Source: Cephalopachus bancanus | Taxonomy: Eukaryota; Chordata; Mammalia; Primates; Tarsiidae | DNA length: 64,000 bases | Direction: 5' to 3' | Assembly (NCBI GenBank): GCA_027257055.1 | Contig: JAPVLO010000323.1 | Span: forward strand, 879,001 to 943,000 | Program-made: the position numbers and the translations under genes | Part shown: positions 1 to 11,462 of the stretch, piece by piece | How the letters are laid out: each line of letters opens with the position of its first letter | How positions within the stretch are numbered: the first letter of the stretch is position 1 | The notes under the pieces: model-generated | Seen by the model: the letters and a program-made list of their open reading frames with translations, nothing else | Told to the model about the DNA's origin: nothing | Database searches by the model: none

Positions 1-176
1 CTGAATTTCTGGCCTGCAAGCCTCCCTTACAAATTTCAGACTTGCCCATCTCCGCAATCATGTAAGCCAATTCCTGAAAATAAATCTCTCTTTCTCTTTA
101 TACGTGTGTGTCATTATGTGTATGTGTGTATATACATATATACACATGCATACATATTCTATGTATGACCAATATA

Positions 177-740
177 CAAGGGAGGACCCAAAAAACCCAA
201 AATTTATTTATTAAAAAATTGTATTTTATCCTCACATGTTTAAATGTCAATCACCTTCAAAGTACTCTCCTTTTAATGCAATACACCTATCAAGAGGCTT
301 TTTCCACTGCTCAAGTTTTGAACTCAACAATTTTGATGCCTTTTAGTGCTTCTGCCATTTTTTGTTTCGGCTCTTCCACAGTGGCGAAACATTTTCGTTT
401 GAGGACATTTTTCCATCCGGGAAACAAACAAACAAAGTCATTTGGGGCAAGATCAGATGAACAGTTGGGCGTGAAGGTCATGCTGGTTTGGGTCAAAAAC
501 TGCTGAACACTCAGCACAGTGTTGGCAGGGGCACTCATAAATCACCCATCATGAAATGGGCAAACTTGCTGAAAGAATCTCTTTAAAAAATTCACTGAAG
601 CTGAACACAGATTCTCACATTAGCTGGTACACCGATGCTGATGGATTCCTATAACACTTACCTACTTGGGGAAGCCTATTTTACAAAAGGCCCGCCCTCC
701 AAAAGATAATTCCATGGTTTTTTTGGCCCCTCACCTCATG
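177..740 (-). mobile_element. Internally deleted mariner-family DNA transposon (family 1)
   Basis: Short imperfect terminal inverted repeats are visible: the left end reads CAAGGGAGGACCC, and the right end, reverse-complemented, reads CATGAGGTGAGGGGCC. A TA dinucleotide flanks the left end; the right flank is degenerate. The minus strand at 311-538 encodes a decayed C-terminal transposase piece with the SDLAPNDF motif, the region of the third catalytic aspartate of mariner transposases, preceded by a remnant of the 'DNAPAHTA' block. At about 564 bp it lacks most of the usual ~1.2-1.3 kb element, so it is a non-autonomous deletion derivative. Subfamily not determined. Confidence 0.8.
311..538 (-). 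pseudogene. Mariner transposase C-terminal fragment
   Basis: A 75-codon open stretch inside the mariner remnant. It carries APANTVLSVQQFL followed by SSDLAPNDF, FPGWKNVLKRKCFATVEE and ALKGIKIVEF, the order seen in the last third of mariner transposases. The N-terminal helix-turn-helix region and the first catalytic aspartate are absent. It is only the tail of a transposase, so no function is expected. Confidence 0.75.
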
Positions 741-1539
741 AATCCTATTGATTCTGTGTCTCTGGAGAACCTTCTGACTTAACACTACCATCTACAAGGT
801 ATCATACTACATTCTGTGAGACCCACAAATAAATAACGCTTGCACCTCTATTACCAGGAAACATACATTGCATTCTGTATAAATCCACAAACCTCCACGG
901 GCCCAGCACTATGCTGGAGCTTCAGATATGAATAAGAGATGTCACTGCCCTTAAGGAGCTCATAATCTAGCCAAGAAGATGAGGTGTCCAAGACACGCAT
1001 CTCTATGGCAGCATGGGGTGGCATCAGAAGGGAGCAAAGAGTTTCCAGAAGTTTTTACAGAGTCTGGAGGTCCTGTCAGAAGGAATTGGGGAAGGCCTCA
1101 TCAAGACAGTGTTAGGCCTGAGTGTCCACACTGTCAAGATATTCCAGGGTCACTGGAGTCATTTGGAAAACCCCATTCTAAGGATCAGAAAACACACATC
1201 CCTGAATCCCAAAGGTTCAGAAAATCACAGGTTGGAAGAATACTCAGTTTGGACTCTGCAATTGGTCCTCTGTGTCCACCAGGCAGAAGGTTCCTAACAT
1301 TCTTGGAATGGCCAGCCCAGGCCACAGTCATGGGAGCAACACAGGAGATGAAGCCATGGAGGTCAGACTGCAGCCCTAGCTTCACCTGGCCCTTACGAGC
1401 ATCAGGAAATTAGTGAAAGGGCAGCCTGGCTTCAGGAATCTTTCCAGAGCAAGGTCTGCTTGAGTCAGTCCCAGTTCCAGCCAGCTCTTTGTCCACACTC
1501 GAGCTCTGAATTTATAGCAATGACTAGAGCATGCGGAGA
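741..1539. other. Spacer between the two mariners, no clear gene
   Basis: Mostly unrecognised single-copy sequence. About 895-970 resembles the 'gccctcaaggagctcataatctag' type of ancient LINE/MIR-class repeat, only weakly. An open frame of 144 codons at 979-1413 overlaps frames on both strands and has no recognisable domain or codon signature; it is most likely chance. Confidence 0.4.
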
Positions 1540-2451
1540 CCGACAATTAAGTTCGCGAACTTGCCATACTGTGTGCTTACGCTGGCAGCACTGTACAAAC
1601 AACTCGGTAAGGTTTCATAGCCTTTGTATATCAGTGTCTCACAGCTGTGTTCATGTCGATGTACGATGGTGTCTTGCTAAGTGGCATTCGTTGTTGTTGC
1701 TTACCGTCACAAGAATATCAGAACTTGAATTAGAGCACAAACGTTAAATTTCTTACTAATCGTAGCAAGAATGGAAGTGAAATCAGGGATATGTTAGGCC
1801 AAGTTTATGGGAATATCACCATGAAGAAAACGGTAGTGCACAAATAGATTAATCATTTTTCTGAGGGGAGAGAAAGCATCATTGACGAAGAGAGGTCGGG
1901 ATGGCCAGTAACGAGCAGAACTGACAAAAATATTGCAAACATTTTCGAATTGTGTGCCCAAATCGTCAGCTGACTGTGAGAAGCATAGCAGACCAAATAA
2001 ACATCCTCAGAGTAACAGGAATATCTTAGTTGAAAATCTTGGCCTGAGAAAGTTGTGTGCAAAAATGGTCCCAAAGGAGCTCTTGCATCACAACAATGCA
2101 CGAGCTCACACAGCACTGTCTATGAGGAAGTTTTTAGCCAGAAAACAAATAACTGTTGAAACACCCTCCCTACTCACCTGATCTTCCCCCAATTATTATT
2201 ATTATATTATTATTTTTACCCAAAGATAAAGGAAAACATTTTGATGGCATTCAGGACATCAAGGATAATATGGCAAAAGCTCTCATGGCTGTTCCAGAAA
2301 AAGAGGTCCAAAATTAATTTGACAGGTAGACTAGGCACTGGCATTGGTGCAGAGCTTCCCAAGGGGAGTACTTTGAAGGTGATCATCGTGATATTCAGCA
2401 GTGAGATATGTAGTTCTTTTTCTAGGATGAGTTCATGAACTTAATTGTCAG
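1540..2451 (+). mobile_element. Internally deleted mariner-family DNA transposon (family 2)
   Basis: Terminal inverted repeats are clear: CGACAATTAAGTTC at 1541-1554 and its complement GAACTTAATTGTC at 2437-2449, extending with mismatches inward. The plus strand carries broken transposase pieces in order: an EGRE..DEERSG block near 1865-1900, RTDKNIANIFEL near 1918-1956, ENLGLRKLCAKMVPK near 2031-2075, then HHNNARAHTALS..FLARK near 2089-2148. The block between AKMVPK and HHNNARAH is missing, so an internal deletion removed the middle of the catalytic domain. A short ATT-rich expansion lies at 2193-2218. The ends differ from the element at 177-740, so this is a different mariner family. Confidence 0.85.
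1855..2180 (+). pseudogene. Mariner transposase relic, frameshifted and deleted
   Basis: Coding remains of the second mariner. The helix-turn-helix linker, a middle piece ending in CAKMVPK and the HNNARAHTALS block are readable, but stops, frame changes and an internal deletion interrupt them. The middle catalytic aspartate block is reduced (DNA of the usual DNAPAH motif is now NNA). Non-functional. Confidence 0.75.
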
Positions 2452-4575
2452 TATCTGTGTGATGAGAACAGAAAAGTATGCTCATTGTGCATTTCTTCAG
2501 AAAGCAGAAAAGCAAAAATCCTTTAGAACTATCAAAGAGTTGAAAGTACCAGTGCCTATGCAAGGGTCACAAACCCAAATGCCTTTGGGGCCCAGGTGAC
2601 TCCACTGTGTAAACGTAGGGAGTGGTGTGAGCTGCAGCCAGATTTGGCCCTTTGTCCTATGAATGTGTGACCTATGGCTTAAAAGTTTACCTGTGACTAC
2701 CTTTAAAGTGCAGGTGTTAAAACAACACATTCCCAGAAGGCTCTACAATGCTAAAATTTAGTTGGACTCTAACTGCCAAGGGTGTACTAGGATCAGGTGC
2801 CAGTGTACCCTTTCGATTTTTAAGTTTTTCCCCTTCTGAATGAGAGCAGTAGGATCTACCAGCAGCAACTGCGTGACCCAATTGACGCTATGATTTCAGC
2901 AGGAAAAGGTGGTTTCAACTGGGAAGTGGGATGGAATTATGCAGGATCCAGGGCTCCATATGGCCCCTCAGTCAGGGGTGCCATTAGAGTACATCAAATG
3001 CATTACCTTCTCTCAAAGAGCTGGCTGGGGGCCTTCTCATTCCATCTGACCACCTGTCCCCTTTTCCTTCTCCGTCACAAGGACTCCTTCCTCCCTTCAT
3101 GCTATACCGGTGCCGGCACACTCAGCTCTTGCCAGTCACAGCGGAGGTGGGGGAGGCACTGAGCTATCAGGAACTGCCAGCTTGACCGATGCCTGGTACC
3201 CTTTGGCTCTCTCTAAGACTGGAGAGAAGTCAGCTGTCCCTCCCAGAGAGGGGCTGAGAGAGTTACTGGTTCAGAATCCAAAGGTCATTAAGGAGTGTTC
3301 ATTCTTTAAAGAGCCATGAGGGTGCACAAAGGTGGGAGAAGCCAGGCCCGTAAATGTGTGGGCAGGGGTTTCTGGATTTCCCAAGCTCACTGGAACCATT
3401 TGCAATGCAAGGCAGGGTGCCTTGCCCTTGGCTTCTATCCAGGTGGAAATATTTTGCATTTGCTTGTGAACTTGTGTTTAGAGAAGAGAAAAATACTTTT
3501 GTTAAGACAGAATAACTTAGGAATGGGAACCTCAGTACAGACAGAAAAGTAAAAAATAAAGAAAAGCACCCTCCCTCTAACTCTGCCTAGATTCAATGAT
3601 GGCTTTCAGAGCAGGCTTCTGCAACACCATCCTGAGTGTCCACACTGGAGACAGTCACATTCTGCTTTTATATCATGACCCCTCCCTCATTTCCATTCAT
3701 TATCTCTTCCCCAGTGGAGCTCTCTGAATAAACCTGTCATTCCTCAAGCCAGCCTTCCCAGCAGCACAGTGGCGATGCCAGCCTCTGTGCTTGCAAAGAG
3801 ACAAGGCAGAGCTCTTCGTGATGTGTAATACTCAGGAATGTCGCTTCCTAGCTGGAATCAAAAGATGGAACCATTTTTGTCTCTGAGCTAGCTCAGTTTG
3901 GGGAGAAAACAAATTCTAACCATAAAGCATAATAGTCTTCATGCTTTCTAAAGCTCTTGTCTTACTTGTAAACCTACCTAGCACAGGTCTAGATCTTTTA
4001 GAGTAAGTGCTCCACAAATGCTGTCAGTTGATTAATTGATCAAGTCTCCTCCGCTAGCCCATGTCCAGAAGTGCTCCCCATAGTTCTTCTTAAAGGCTTT
4101 GCTGCTGCCCGAGAACACCCAGCTTCAAAAACCTCTGCTTTAAGGTGAAATCACACCGAGAGGAAGAAACATCTGCACAGCTAGGAGCCGTCGGAAGGCA
4201 TGCCTCAGAAATGGCCAGAGGCACTTGAAAGCCCAGTTTCACTTTTATTCAGTAACTTCACTTTTTTAAAGATAAATCATTGATGTGAAAAGAGAACTTC
4301 AACTTACCCCAGACTCACCAAAAACCTCCTCGCTGTAGGATATATAGGAGTTTGAGTTTCCCATTCCATGGTTTCCAACTGGCACGACCAGTTCTACATT
4401 GATGCTAATTAGGGTTGTGTTCAGTGATGCTATCAGTTCACTCTTCTGTTTTCCAGGAACCCCTGTGGTCACTTTGGAACTGAGTTATGAGTCTTTATTA
4501 TATGGTGGCAATGGAGGAAATGAAAAAGAAGGAACTACTAATGAGCTGTGGTTAAAGATAAAACTTTCAGATGCT
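2452..4575. other. Single-copy stretch, no gene recognised
   Basis: No Alu, L1 or LTR was recognised. Short open frames on both strands (60-90 codons) have no domain and overlap each other. Roughly balanced base composition, with a few purine-rich runs near 3480-3560. Confidence 0.4.
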
Positions 4576-4737
4576 TACATATTGTCTTCCAGGGAGAACC
4601 CCCTCTTGTCCATCTGCATATCTCCAATTACTAATAGCTTATCTTTCTTCCAAGACCCTTCTTAAATGTAGTTTCCTCCATAGAGTCTTTCTTGATTGTC
4701 TCCACCGAATGCAACTTCTTCTCCCCCAACTCTGATG
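4576..4737 (+). repeat. L2-like LINE fragment (weak)
   Basis: The stretch CAAGACCCTTCTTAAATG ... followed by TCTTTCTTGATTGTCTCC resembles the 'agccttccctgactac' part of the 3' half of L2. Short and diverged, so the assignment is tentative. Confidence 0.35.
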
Positions 4738-4945
4738 TCAGACTGCCTGGGATCCAATTCTGGTCCCACCTATTCTCAGCCATGGAAATGTTATTATACT
4801 CTGGGTAAGTAATTTAAACTCCAAGTGCCCCAATTTACTTATTTATAAAAGGTGAAGAATCATATATCCTAACCCAAAGGATCATGAGAATAAAAAATCC
4901 AAGGCATATGTAAGCACAAACTAAGTGCTATTATTGACAATTATC
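4738..4945 (+). repeat. MIR SINE, plus strand
   Basis: Shows the ordered MIR landmarks: CAGACTGCCTGGGATCCAAT, then a degenerate 'gtaagtaatttaaactc', 'tttataaaaggtgaagaatc', and 'taagcacaaactaagtgcta'. About 30% diverged by eye. Confidence 0.75.
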
Positions 4946-5207
4946 TATGAAACTTCGGTAGAACTTGTATTTCTTGAAGAGCACTTGCCTTACTTCCCTA
5001 TTTTATAGTACCTTGTCTGTCATGCCAGGAGGGATTCTGGGTGAGTTCAGGGTAAGTCAAAGCTCTCCACCTTAAAGTGCCTGTCTGTGTGGCTGGTTCA
5101 TGTACATGTAGGACAAATATTGAAATTAAACCCAGGAGGTTTACATAGTGCCTAGCATATGCTAAGCTCTTAGAATATACTTGTTGATGTTTTGTTGGCA
5201 TATTCTT

Positions 5208-5505
5208 TTTTTTTTTTTTTTTTTTTTTTTTGAGTTGGAGTCTCACTCTGTCGCCCAGGCTGGAGTGCAGTGGCCGCTTCCGGCCACCGCAGCCTCGACC
5301 TGCTGGGCTCTGGCGATCCTTCCGCCTCAGCCTTCCAAGTAGCCGGAATTACAGGCATGCACTACCATGCCCGGCTGATTTTTTGATTTATTGTAGAGAT
5401 GAGGTCTCGCTGCCCAGGCGGGTCTCGAACCCGCGGGCTCAGGCAATCCACTCACCTCAGCTTCCCAAAGGCGCGGGATTACAGGCTGAGCCACCGAGCC
5501 CGGCT
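5208..5505 (-). mobile_element. Young lineage-specific Alu, minus strand
   Basis: Full-length dimeric Alu in antisense, beginning with a poly-T of about 25 and ending at AGCCACCGAGCCCGGCT. Flanked by the near-perfect 14-bp duplication GTTGGCATATTCTT (5194-5207) and GTTGACATATTCTT (5506-5519), one mismatch. It keeps many CpGs and carries the shortened 'TACAGGCTGAGCCACC' box typical of the young Alus in this window. All long open frames here are Alu translation, not a gene. Confidence 0.95.
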
Positions 5506-5519
5506 GTTGACATATTCTT

Positions 5520-7640
5520 ATACCAGGAGGAAGAATTCATGTCCCTAAATCAAATGGGTGTCTCTGTATCTTCTGCATCTTTATATATGTATAGCATATA
5601 TCTTTGAAAGTATCCACATACAACTGAGAAGCAAGACATAACACAAAGTCAAATTTTGCCTTCTGGTAACCTGCCAAGACTGAAAAAGTCTGACAGCAGA
5701 CAGAAACTTTTCCCAACATGAAGAGCTGTCATCAGCATTTCCCCACGTTCCCAACAACATACGTATGCGACAGTGGATGCCAGAAACACCAGTGACCAGA
5801 GCAAGGACAGTGCCCTGCCCATAGTCTGTAGTTTCTATATTTGTTTTCCCTCTGATCTGTTGTCAGCTTCATTCCCTTCAGATCCAGGGCTATCCTGTGA
5901 GATATGATTGCAAGTTTTCATCATTTGGCTTGCAATATCTATTTTCAAAACGTTCTCTTGTGAGTGCAGGGTAAATCTACAGTTGATTTATTTAATGTTC
6001 CCAGACATTCTCTGCAGTCAGCATTAACCTTTCATATATATATATGTTTTGCTTTAATCTTTCAGGATTTTTCTCTCAAGAGTTCCTTTTGTCAGTCTGT
6101 TCTTCCTGATGCTCCTATCCTGGCACTTAGTAGTATTTTTAAGCTACTATGATTGGTCTCTAGAGATAAATCTTATGGAATCCCTGATAGAAACATGTGG
6201 AATGTGATGGGTGTATCAGACAGGTCCTAGTGGGCAGCAGAAGGCCTACTCAGATGGGACTCTGAAGCAACAGAATAGGAAAGAAGGATGAGGAGGAAGA
6301 ACTATTTACAGAACAGGATCAAGGGATCTAACAAGAAGTATGGCGGCATCCAGGACTGGCAGCAGTGGGAAACCACTGGCACCATAAGCCTTAAGGAGCA
6401 TGAAAGAAAAGAGTGTTCCCTGCTGAAGCTTGGTGAGAGCTGGAGTCATAGACCAGGGGCCAGTCAGCAGGATCTATAGTCTGGGGGGATCAACTTCTAC
6501 CAGGCAGGGAATAGATAGAGTTGCAGCCAAGGGTCTGCTGCCTGGTGCCCTCAGCAAGAGAAGAAAAAGCAGAGAATGAATCTCTCAGAGAAGGTCAGGA
6601 AGGGCAGGTGGAGAATGACTAGCACAATGTATATGAAAGCACAGGTATCTAAACTTGTAAATGAAACTGAATCCTGTCATTCTTGGGCACTATGGCAAAA
6701 CTTCATCTACACCACCTTTCCAGGGAGTCTAAAGAACTTTCTACTTGTGTGGCTCTGACTTGTCTTTATAGGTGTTACTAGAAAAGAGAGGTCGCTTTAG
6801 TTTCTAAAGACAGAATATGGCATCCCCTTACTTGTGACTGAGGTTGTCTCAGATACTCCTAAGATCTCTGCTGCATCACTCTTTTGGTCAAGAAACATAA
6901 TGAGGAGAAAAATGTTCTATTTTCCAATTGATAATACCTGAAATATAAATAGCAATAAATGTGGTCTGTATAGACCGTGCAGCATTTTTTTTTAAGTGGG
7001 TGATTTTATGTGTGAATATTCTAGATGTAAAGCAGTGACCCTAGCCCTGGCAACTTGTTGGCACCAACTTCAGGTATCCAGTACAGAATTTTGCGAGCTG
7101 CCCCATAGTGTCTTAATTGAGAATCCTTAATTTAAAATTATCCTTAATTTAAAATTATAGACATATGATTAGGAAGCTCTACATAGAAATTTTTTATCCG
7201 GGCCTCTTTGATCTATCAATAAAATTTAACATCATTCTGTGTTATGTTTTTAAAAGATCTCCCATGTTAGTCCTAGATAATTTATTAGTTAGAGGTATAT
7301 ACCCAAAAGAAATAGAAATTAACTTCCACATAATTTCATGCTCTTAACAAGAAATGGATTTAATTCAAATTGAGGCTTTTCACAGAATTAAAACTAGCTT
7401 GTGGTCAAAGGCTAAGGTGGTGGCATGTCTGAAAATTTGAAATGAACAAACTATAACTTACCTCTACAGCCTTCCAAGCCCAGTGCAAATCCCTCCAGGC
7501 ACTAACCAACACAACATATATATGAAAAGGCACAAAGCTTTTATTCCTTGATAGCTCCAACTGGAAGCAATCCTGCCATCCACTGACACACTTCCTATTT
7601 TGTTTTTATTTGCTTATGTGTATGCTTGTTAATTTTACCA
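5520..7640. other. Single-copy stretch, no gene recognised
   Basis: No confident repeat apart from the short TA run near 6034-6046 (ATATATATAT). Open frames reach 63 codons only and have no recognisable domain. AT-rich, with two tandem copies of CCTTAATTTAAAATTAT near 7126-7158. Confidence 0.4.
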
Positions 7641-7689
7641 CATTTCACCTTCTGGGGGTTTTAAAACATTCATTTGTGTGCATATTTGT

Positions 7690-7800
7690 ATGTGAACATT
7701 TTGAGGTCAGAAATGGTCTCATGTACATTTCTGCATCATTACCCACAGTGCTGGTCCATTGTAGGTGTTCATTCTCTGTTTGTTGAATTAATACATTGCT
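7690..7800 (+). repeat. L2 3'-end fragment
   Basis: Shows the usual L2 tail order: 'tgaggtcagaaatggtctc', 'cccacagtgctggtccattg', 'taggtgttcattctctgttt' and GTTGAATTAAT. Short, and diverged about 25-30% by eye. Confidence 0.6.
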
Positions 7801-7859
7801 TAAAAACAAATATATTTCTTTCAAATAAGCTGAGTGGGGAAAAAAATGCATCTGGTGCT

Positions 7860-9105
7860 AACGATGCTTTGCACTGACTTACACCTCCCTCATTATACCA
7901 ACCTATGGTGCCCTTCTCAGCTCTTTAACTCTGGGCTCTGGTAAACAAGAGCCTGAAAATCTAGGTTCCAAATCCAAGGATTCCATGCTCAATTTAAACA
8001 TTGAAGGTGTCTGGGTTTCAGATCCAGAATTTCAGAAAACACTGTTTCAGACAAGTGTTTATATCTACTTAGTAGATGTTCTTAAATGTTGTATGATCGC
8101 TTGATTTTTCTATTACTATCGAACCTCTCTGCGGGTCTCTCCTGATGAATCACAAGCATCTTCCATTTATTTTTGTTCTACATCATTTTAAATGAGAGTG
8201 TAAAGTAACTACAAGATGGAGGATATTGTTTAAAAAGAAAAAAGAACTTCAGGTATTGTCTGATAGCCGGGAACTTCAGAAAAAGATGTGTCTGGAAATA
8301 CCACCCTTGAAATCAAGTACATGATGAAAAAGAACCGGAACTGATGAATTTTAATATAACTAGGCAAACACCCAAGGCCTGTCACACCAGCTGGTCATTC
8401 TTGCTTTAGCCATTAAAAGTGGCCTTTTTTGTGGCTAACAACAGAAATGTCGGTCAATCAGGCACAGCTGTAGGTCTGGGCTTGGGGCCCATTCTCAACC
8501 TTGCCCCTCCCTTTCCTTCCCCCAGGCTAGGATGGAATGAAAGGGTCAGGATTGGCAGTAGACACAGAGAAAGGGAAAACCAAGATGCTTAAATCCAGAT
8601 GAAAGATTGATTGCTGCAGCATCTCAGTCCTTAGCCCATTAGGTAAAGTTTAACCTCTGCAAAGCAGGTCACTTGGCAAAAATGGATGGAAAATACAAAC
8701 TTCAGGTTGAAAGACAAGGAGGAGACAAGGAGACAGGCTCTGCTGCATATGGTGTTCCATTAATAGGTATCACACTCCATAATGGGAACATTTTTATACA
8801 AATGTGTTCTTTGGAATCCAGCCAAGAGCAGGGCACCCTAGTGAAATCACAATGCACAGCTAATGAGCTATTTTTGGTGAATTTGGCACTAGAGACTAAT
8901 AGAACCAATTTGTCCCCAAAATGTTAAATCATTTAGCGCTTCTATGGAGGTGCTAAGTGCATCTAGAACTTTTCGGGGCTGTCAATAAAAATTAGAGACT
9001 TCTCAAAAGCCCTCAGTCTTGGCTTGCAATCCCTCATCCTCCGATTAGAGGGCTGCTGGGCACCTGAGGAGACCCCCAGCAAAGCCTGCGCGCTGCAGGA
9101 AGCAA
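7860..9105. other. Repeat-free stretch, candidate conserved non-coding DNA
   Basis: No interspersed repeat recognised. Between 8140 and 9000 the sequence is evenly composed, non-repetitive and rich in TAAT/ATTA and GGCCTTTT-type words, and looks like slowly evolving non-coding DNA. That reading is inference only. Short frames at 8673-8927 (+) and 8702-8908 (-) overlap each other and are not convincing genes. Confidence 0.35.
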
Positions 9106-9479
9106 GTGGTCAGACTGAGTCACAAAGGCACTCCCCTGCCCAATGAGGGACAAGAGATAGGGAGCACTCTTTCCCTATCAAACTGCGGCTCCATTGTAAT
9201 TACCGGCATCACCTTCTCACCCTCCCCACATTTGCCAGCCACTAACTTCTTTCCTTGGCCCCGCCCTTCTCCCTGGTCCCTAATCAGAGCACTGACTCCT
9301 TCCTCACATTTACCATTTTCCTGTCTACTTCTCCTCTTTTCGCTCTATACCAGCCCTCAGCCCCACGCCCTGGGATTTTTAAAGCTGTCTGCCAGAACTT
9401 TCTCCCACCAGCCTTCCTCAACTCCAGCTTCCTTGCATATTGATGGAAGAAGAATTATCATTAACTAACACTCTCGAAA

Positions 9480-9660
9480 AGTAACTTACCTATTTGGAAA
9501 CTTTCAATGGCTCCCCGGCACCTGCCACATCAAGCCTGAACTCGGCCATCTGACTGTCAAAGCCTTTTATAAGATGACCCCGTTCAACCAAAATGGCCTT
9601 ATTTTCCACAAACTGTCTTACCCTGCATGGCTCAAGAGAATCATTAACCACTGTTGAATA
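9480..9660 (+). repeat. L2 LINE fragment, plus strand
   Basis: Contains CAATGGCTCCCCGGCACCTG followed by 'aaagccttttataagatgac', 'ccccgttcaac' and a 'aactgtcttaccctgcatgg' block, in the order of the L2 ORF2 3' region (typically 'ccaatggctccccat..agtaaaagccaaagtcctt'). The pyrimidine-rich segment 9190-9450 may be further L2, less certain. Confidence 0.55.
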
Positions 9661-9699
9661 AATAAATCCCTGCTACTGCTCACTCTGGAGCCCACTACA

Positions 9700-10325
9700 A
9701 AGAGTGAACAAGTTACACAGAGCTGCCAGTGTGAGAAATAATAAAATCCAGAAGGAAAGTCTGCAATTTAAAGCATCTGCCCTTGAGAATTACAATTTAG
9801 AGCTCAGGTTAGAAAACATTATTCGTTTTCTTGGTCTATGGCCCAGCCACGCCATCCCCACAAAAAAAGATTCCTGCTCCATAAATCCAAACTTGGTGCA
9901 AATCTACCAAACTATTTTTATGCTGCAATAACAAATAAAAAGCAATTTTATTGAGATACATGCTTGCCCCACACCTGTCCTCTGTTGGCATCAGAACCAC
10001 CCCTGTGGCTTCACAGCTGCCGGACTCCTCCTGGCATGTTCCTGCCTCTCCACTCATCCATCCAAATCCCATCCTGTAAAGCTTAGTCCTAGCTCTACCC
10101 ACTCGGGTATGCCTGCCCTACATACCTCTGCTCTCCAGGATTTTCTTCTTGAAACAATATGTACAATACCACTTATTTTAAAAGGTAAATATTTTCTCTG
10201 GTGCTGATTGCTAATCACTGCAAGGGAGTCATTTTCACCCCCTCAAAGGGAAGGGTCATAATTGAAACAAATGTTTCCACAAAGTGCTGTGGTCATAGGA
10301 GGTACCAAATAACTTTTTGATTGAC
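9700..10325. other. Single-copy stretch, no gene recognised
   Basis: No clear repeat and no convincing reading frame. The frame at 9836-10102 (minus, 88 codons) has no recognisable domain. Confidence 0.35.
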
Positions 10326-10329
10326 TGAT

Positions 10330-10425
10330 CAATTCTCGCTTTAATTTTATCCCTATAGTACCTAAAATAGCACTGAGCATATAGCAGGGACTTAAAAATT
10401 TAGTTGATCAATAATTAGACACTTT
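10330..10425 (+). repeat. L2/MIR-type 3' tail fragment
   Basis: Reads 'ccctatagtacctaaaatag' then 'cactgagcatatagcaggga' then a decayed 'ttaaaaatttagttgatcaa', matching the common 'cctggcacatagtaggcactcaataaatat' tail of L2. Short. Confidence 0.5.
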
Positions 10426-10429
10426 TGTG

Positions 10430-11090
10430 AAGTATTTTTTAAATTCTTCCTCGAATATCAGGTTGAAATATTCTCTATCTGTATGGCAACTATGCTAGAG
10501 AAGTCTACTCATTCTCCCGAAATGTTCACCCCCTCTGCCATTAGAGTCATCCCTGAAAAGCAGCTTTCTTGCATCTATGTGAAGGCACCAATGGAGTATG
10601 AACCAAACACATTTCTGAGCCGATATACCTAAAAAGTGGAGATCCTTCTCACCTTCTCTTCTCCCAACTGGAGAACTGTCACCTGGATGCAGATTTCTCA
10701 AGCCTGTAGAGGATGGTGGAGCCAAAAGTTGGAAGAAAATGAATCCCTGAATCACCACATGGAGGAACCTCCTGCCGGTCAAGATCATCTGCTCCGGATG
10801 GTCACTTGTTTTTATTATGTTTCGCTACTGAAAATGTGTGGTTTGTTACTGCTAACCAATCGCTTGCCTATATCGGAAAGAGAAAAATTGCTACTGAGGG
10901 GAAAAGCAGTTCAAGATGAGACGCAATTAAACTCTCATGCATTAATACATGATGAGTTATCAAGCTGAAGACTAACTGGCTTCCAGAGTGTGCCTCTGCA
11001 CGTTGAAGGAGGAAACCAGGCATGTTTCACCAGTCATAACAAAATGATTTTACTGTATGTTCTAAGATACCCAAGCCCCTGGTTTCAAGG
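10430..11090. other. Single-copy stretch with a 110-codon open frame
   Basis: A plus-strand frame at 10636-10968 (110 codons) and a minus-strand frame at 10495-10788 overlap. Neither shows a known domain, signal peptide or splice-site context that would make it a gene. Treated as non-coding. Confidence 0.35.
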
Positions 11091-11094
11091 ATCA

Positions 11095-11462
11095 TGTGAC
11101 AATGCCTTAATCTCCTAACTCCAGCCCAAGCCATTTTCCTGAACTAGACAGCTATACACACAATAGCTGCTAGATGTCCCCAACTGGCTTTTCCATAGGT
11201 CTCTCAAACTCAGGATTCCAAACACTGATCTTATCTCTCACACCCACTTACCTCCACTATATTATTCCTACTCCTGAATGTCGTAAGTTAGTGGCACCAC
11301 CACCTACCTGAAAATGGGCCTTGACCCTACAAACTTGGGTCTCTGTGCTCCTGTACTCCTTCTAAATAGTGTACCTACTTCTGCCATAGCAACAGTGTGC
11401 TATGATTGTATATCCATCAATCTTCCCAGTAGACTATAAACTTCTTCAGGCAGGAACCAAAT
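11095..11462 (+). repeat. L2 LINE fragment, plus strand
   Basis: Carries several L2 ORF2 landmarks in order: 'gctgctagatgtccccaact', 'ataggtctctcaaactcagg', 'acactgatcttatctctcac', and a 3' piece 'agtagactataaacttcttc' with 'aggcaggaaccaaatc'. It stops at the poly-T of the next L1, which inserted into it. Confidence 0.65.

Noticed and set aside
979..1413. 144-codon frame
   Set aside because: It overlaps frames on both strands, has no domain and no promoter or splice context. Chance is the simplest reading.
5230..5607. 125-codon plus frame with an RPPQPRPAG-type proline-rich start
   Set aside because: It is the translation of an antisense Alu. The same peptide recurs at 12898-13242, 34257-34568 (minus) and 39165-39395, always over an Alu.
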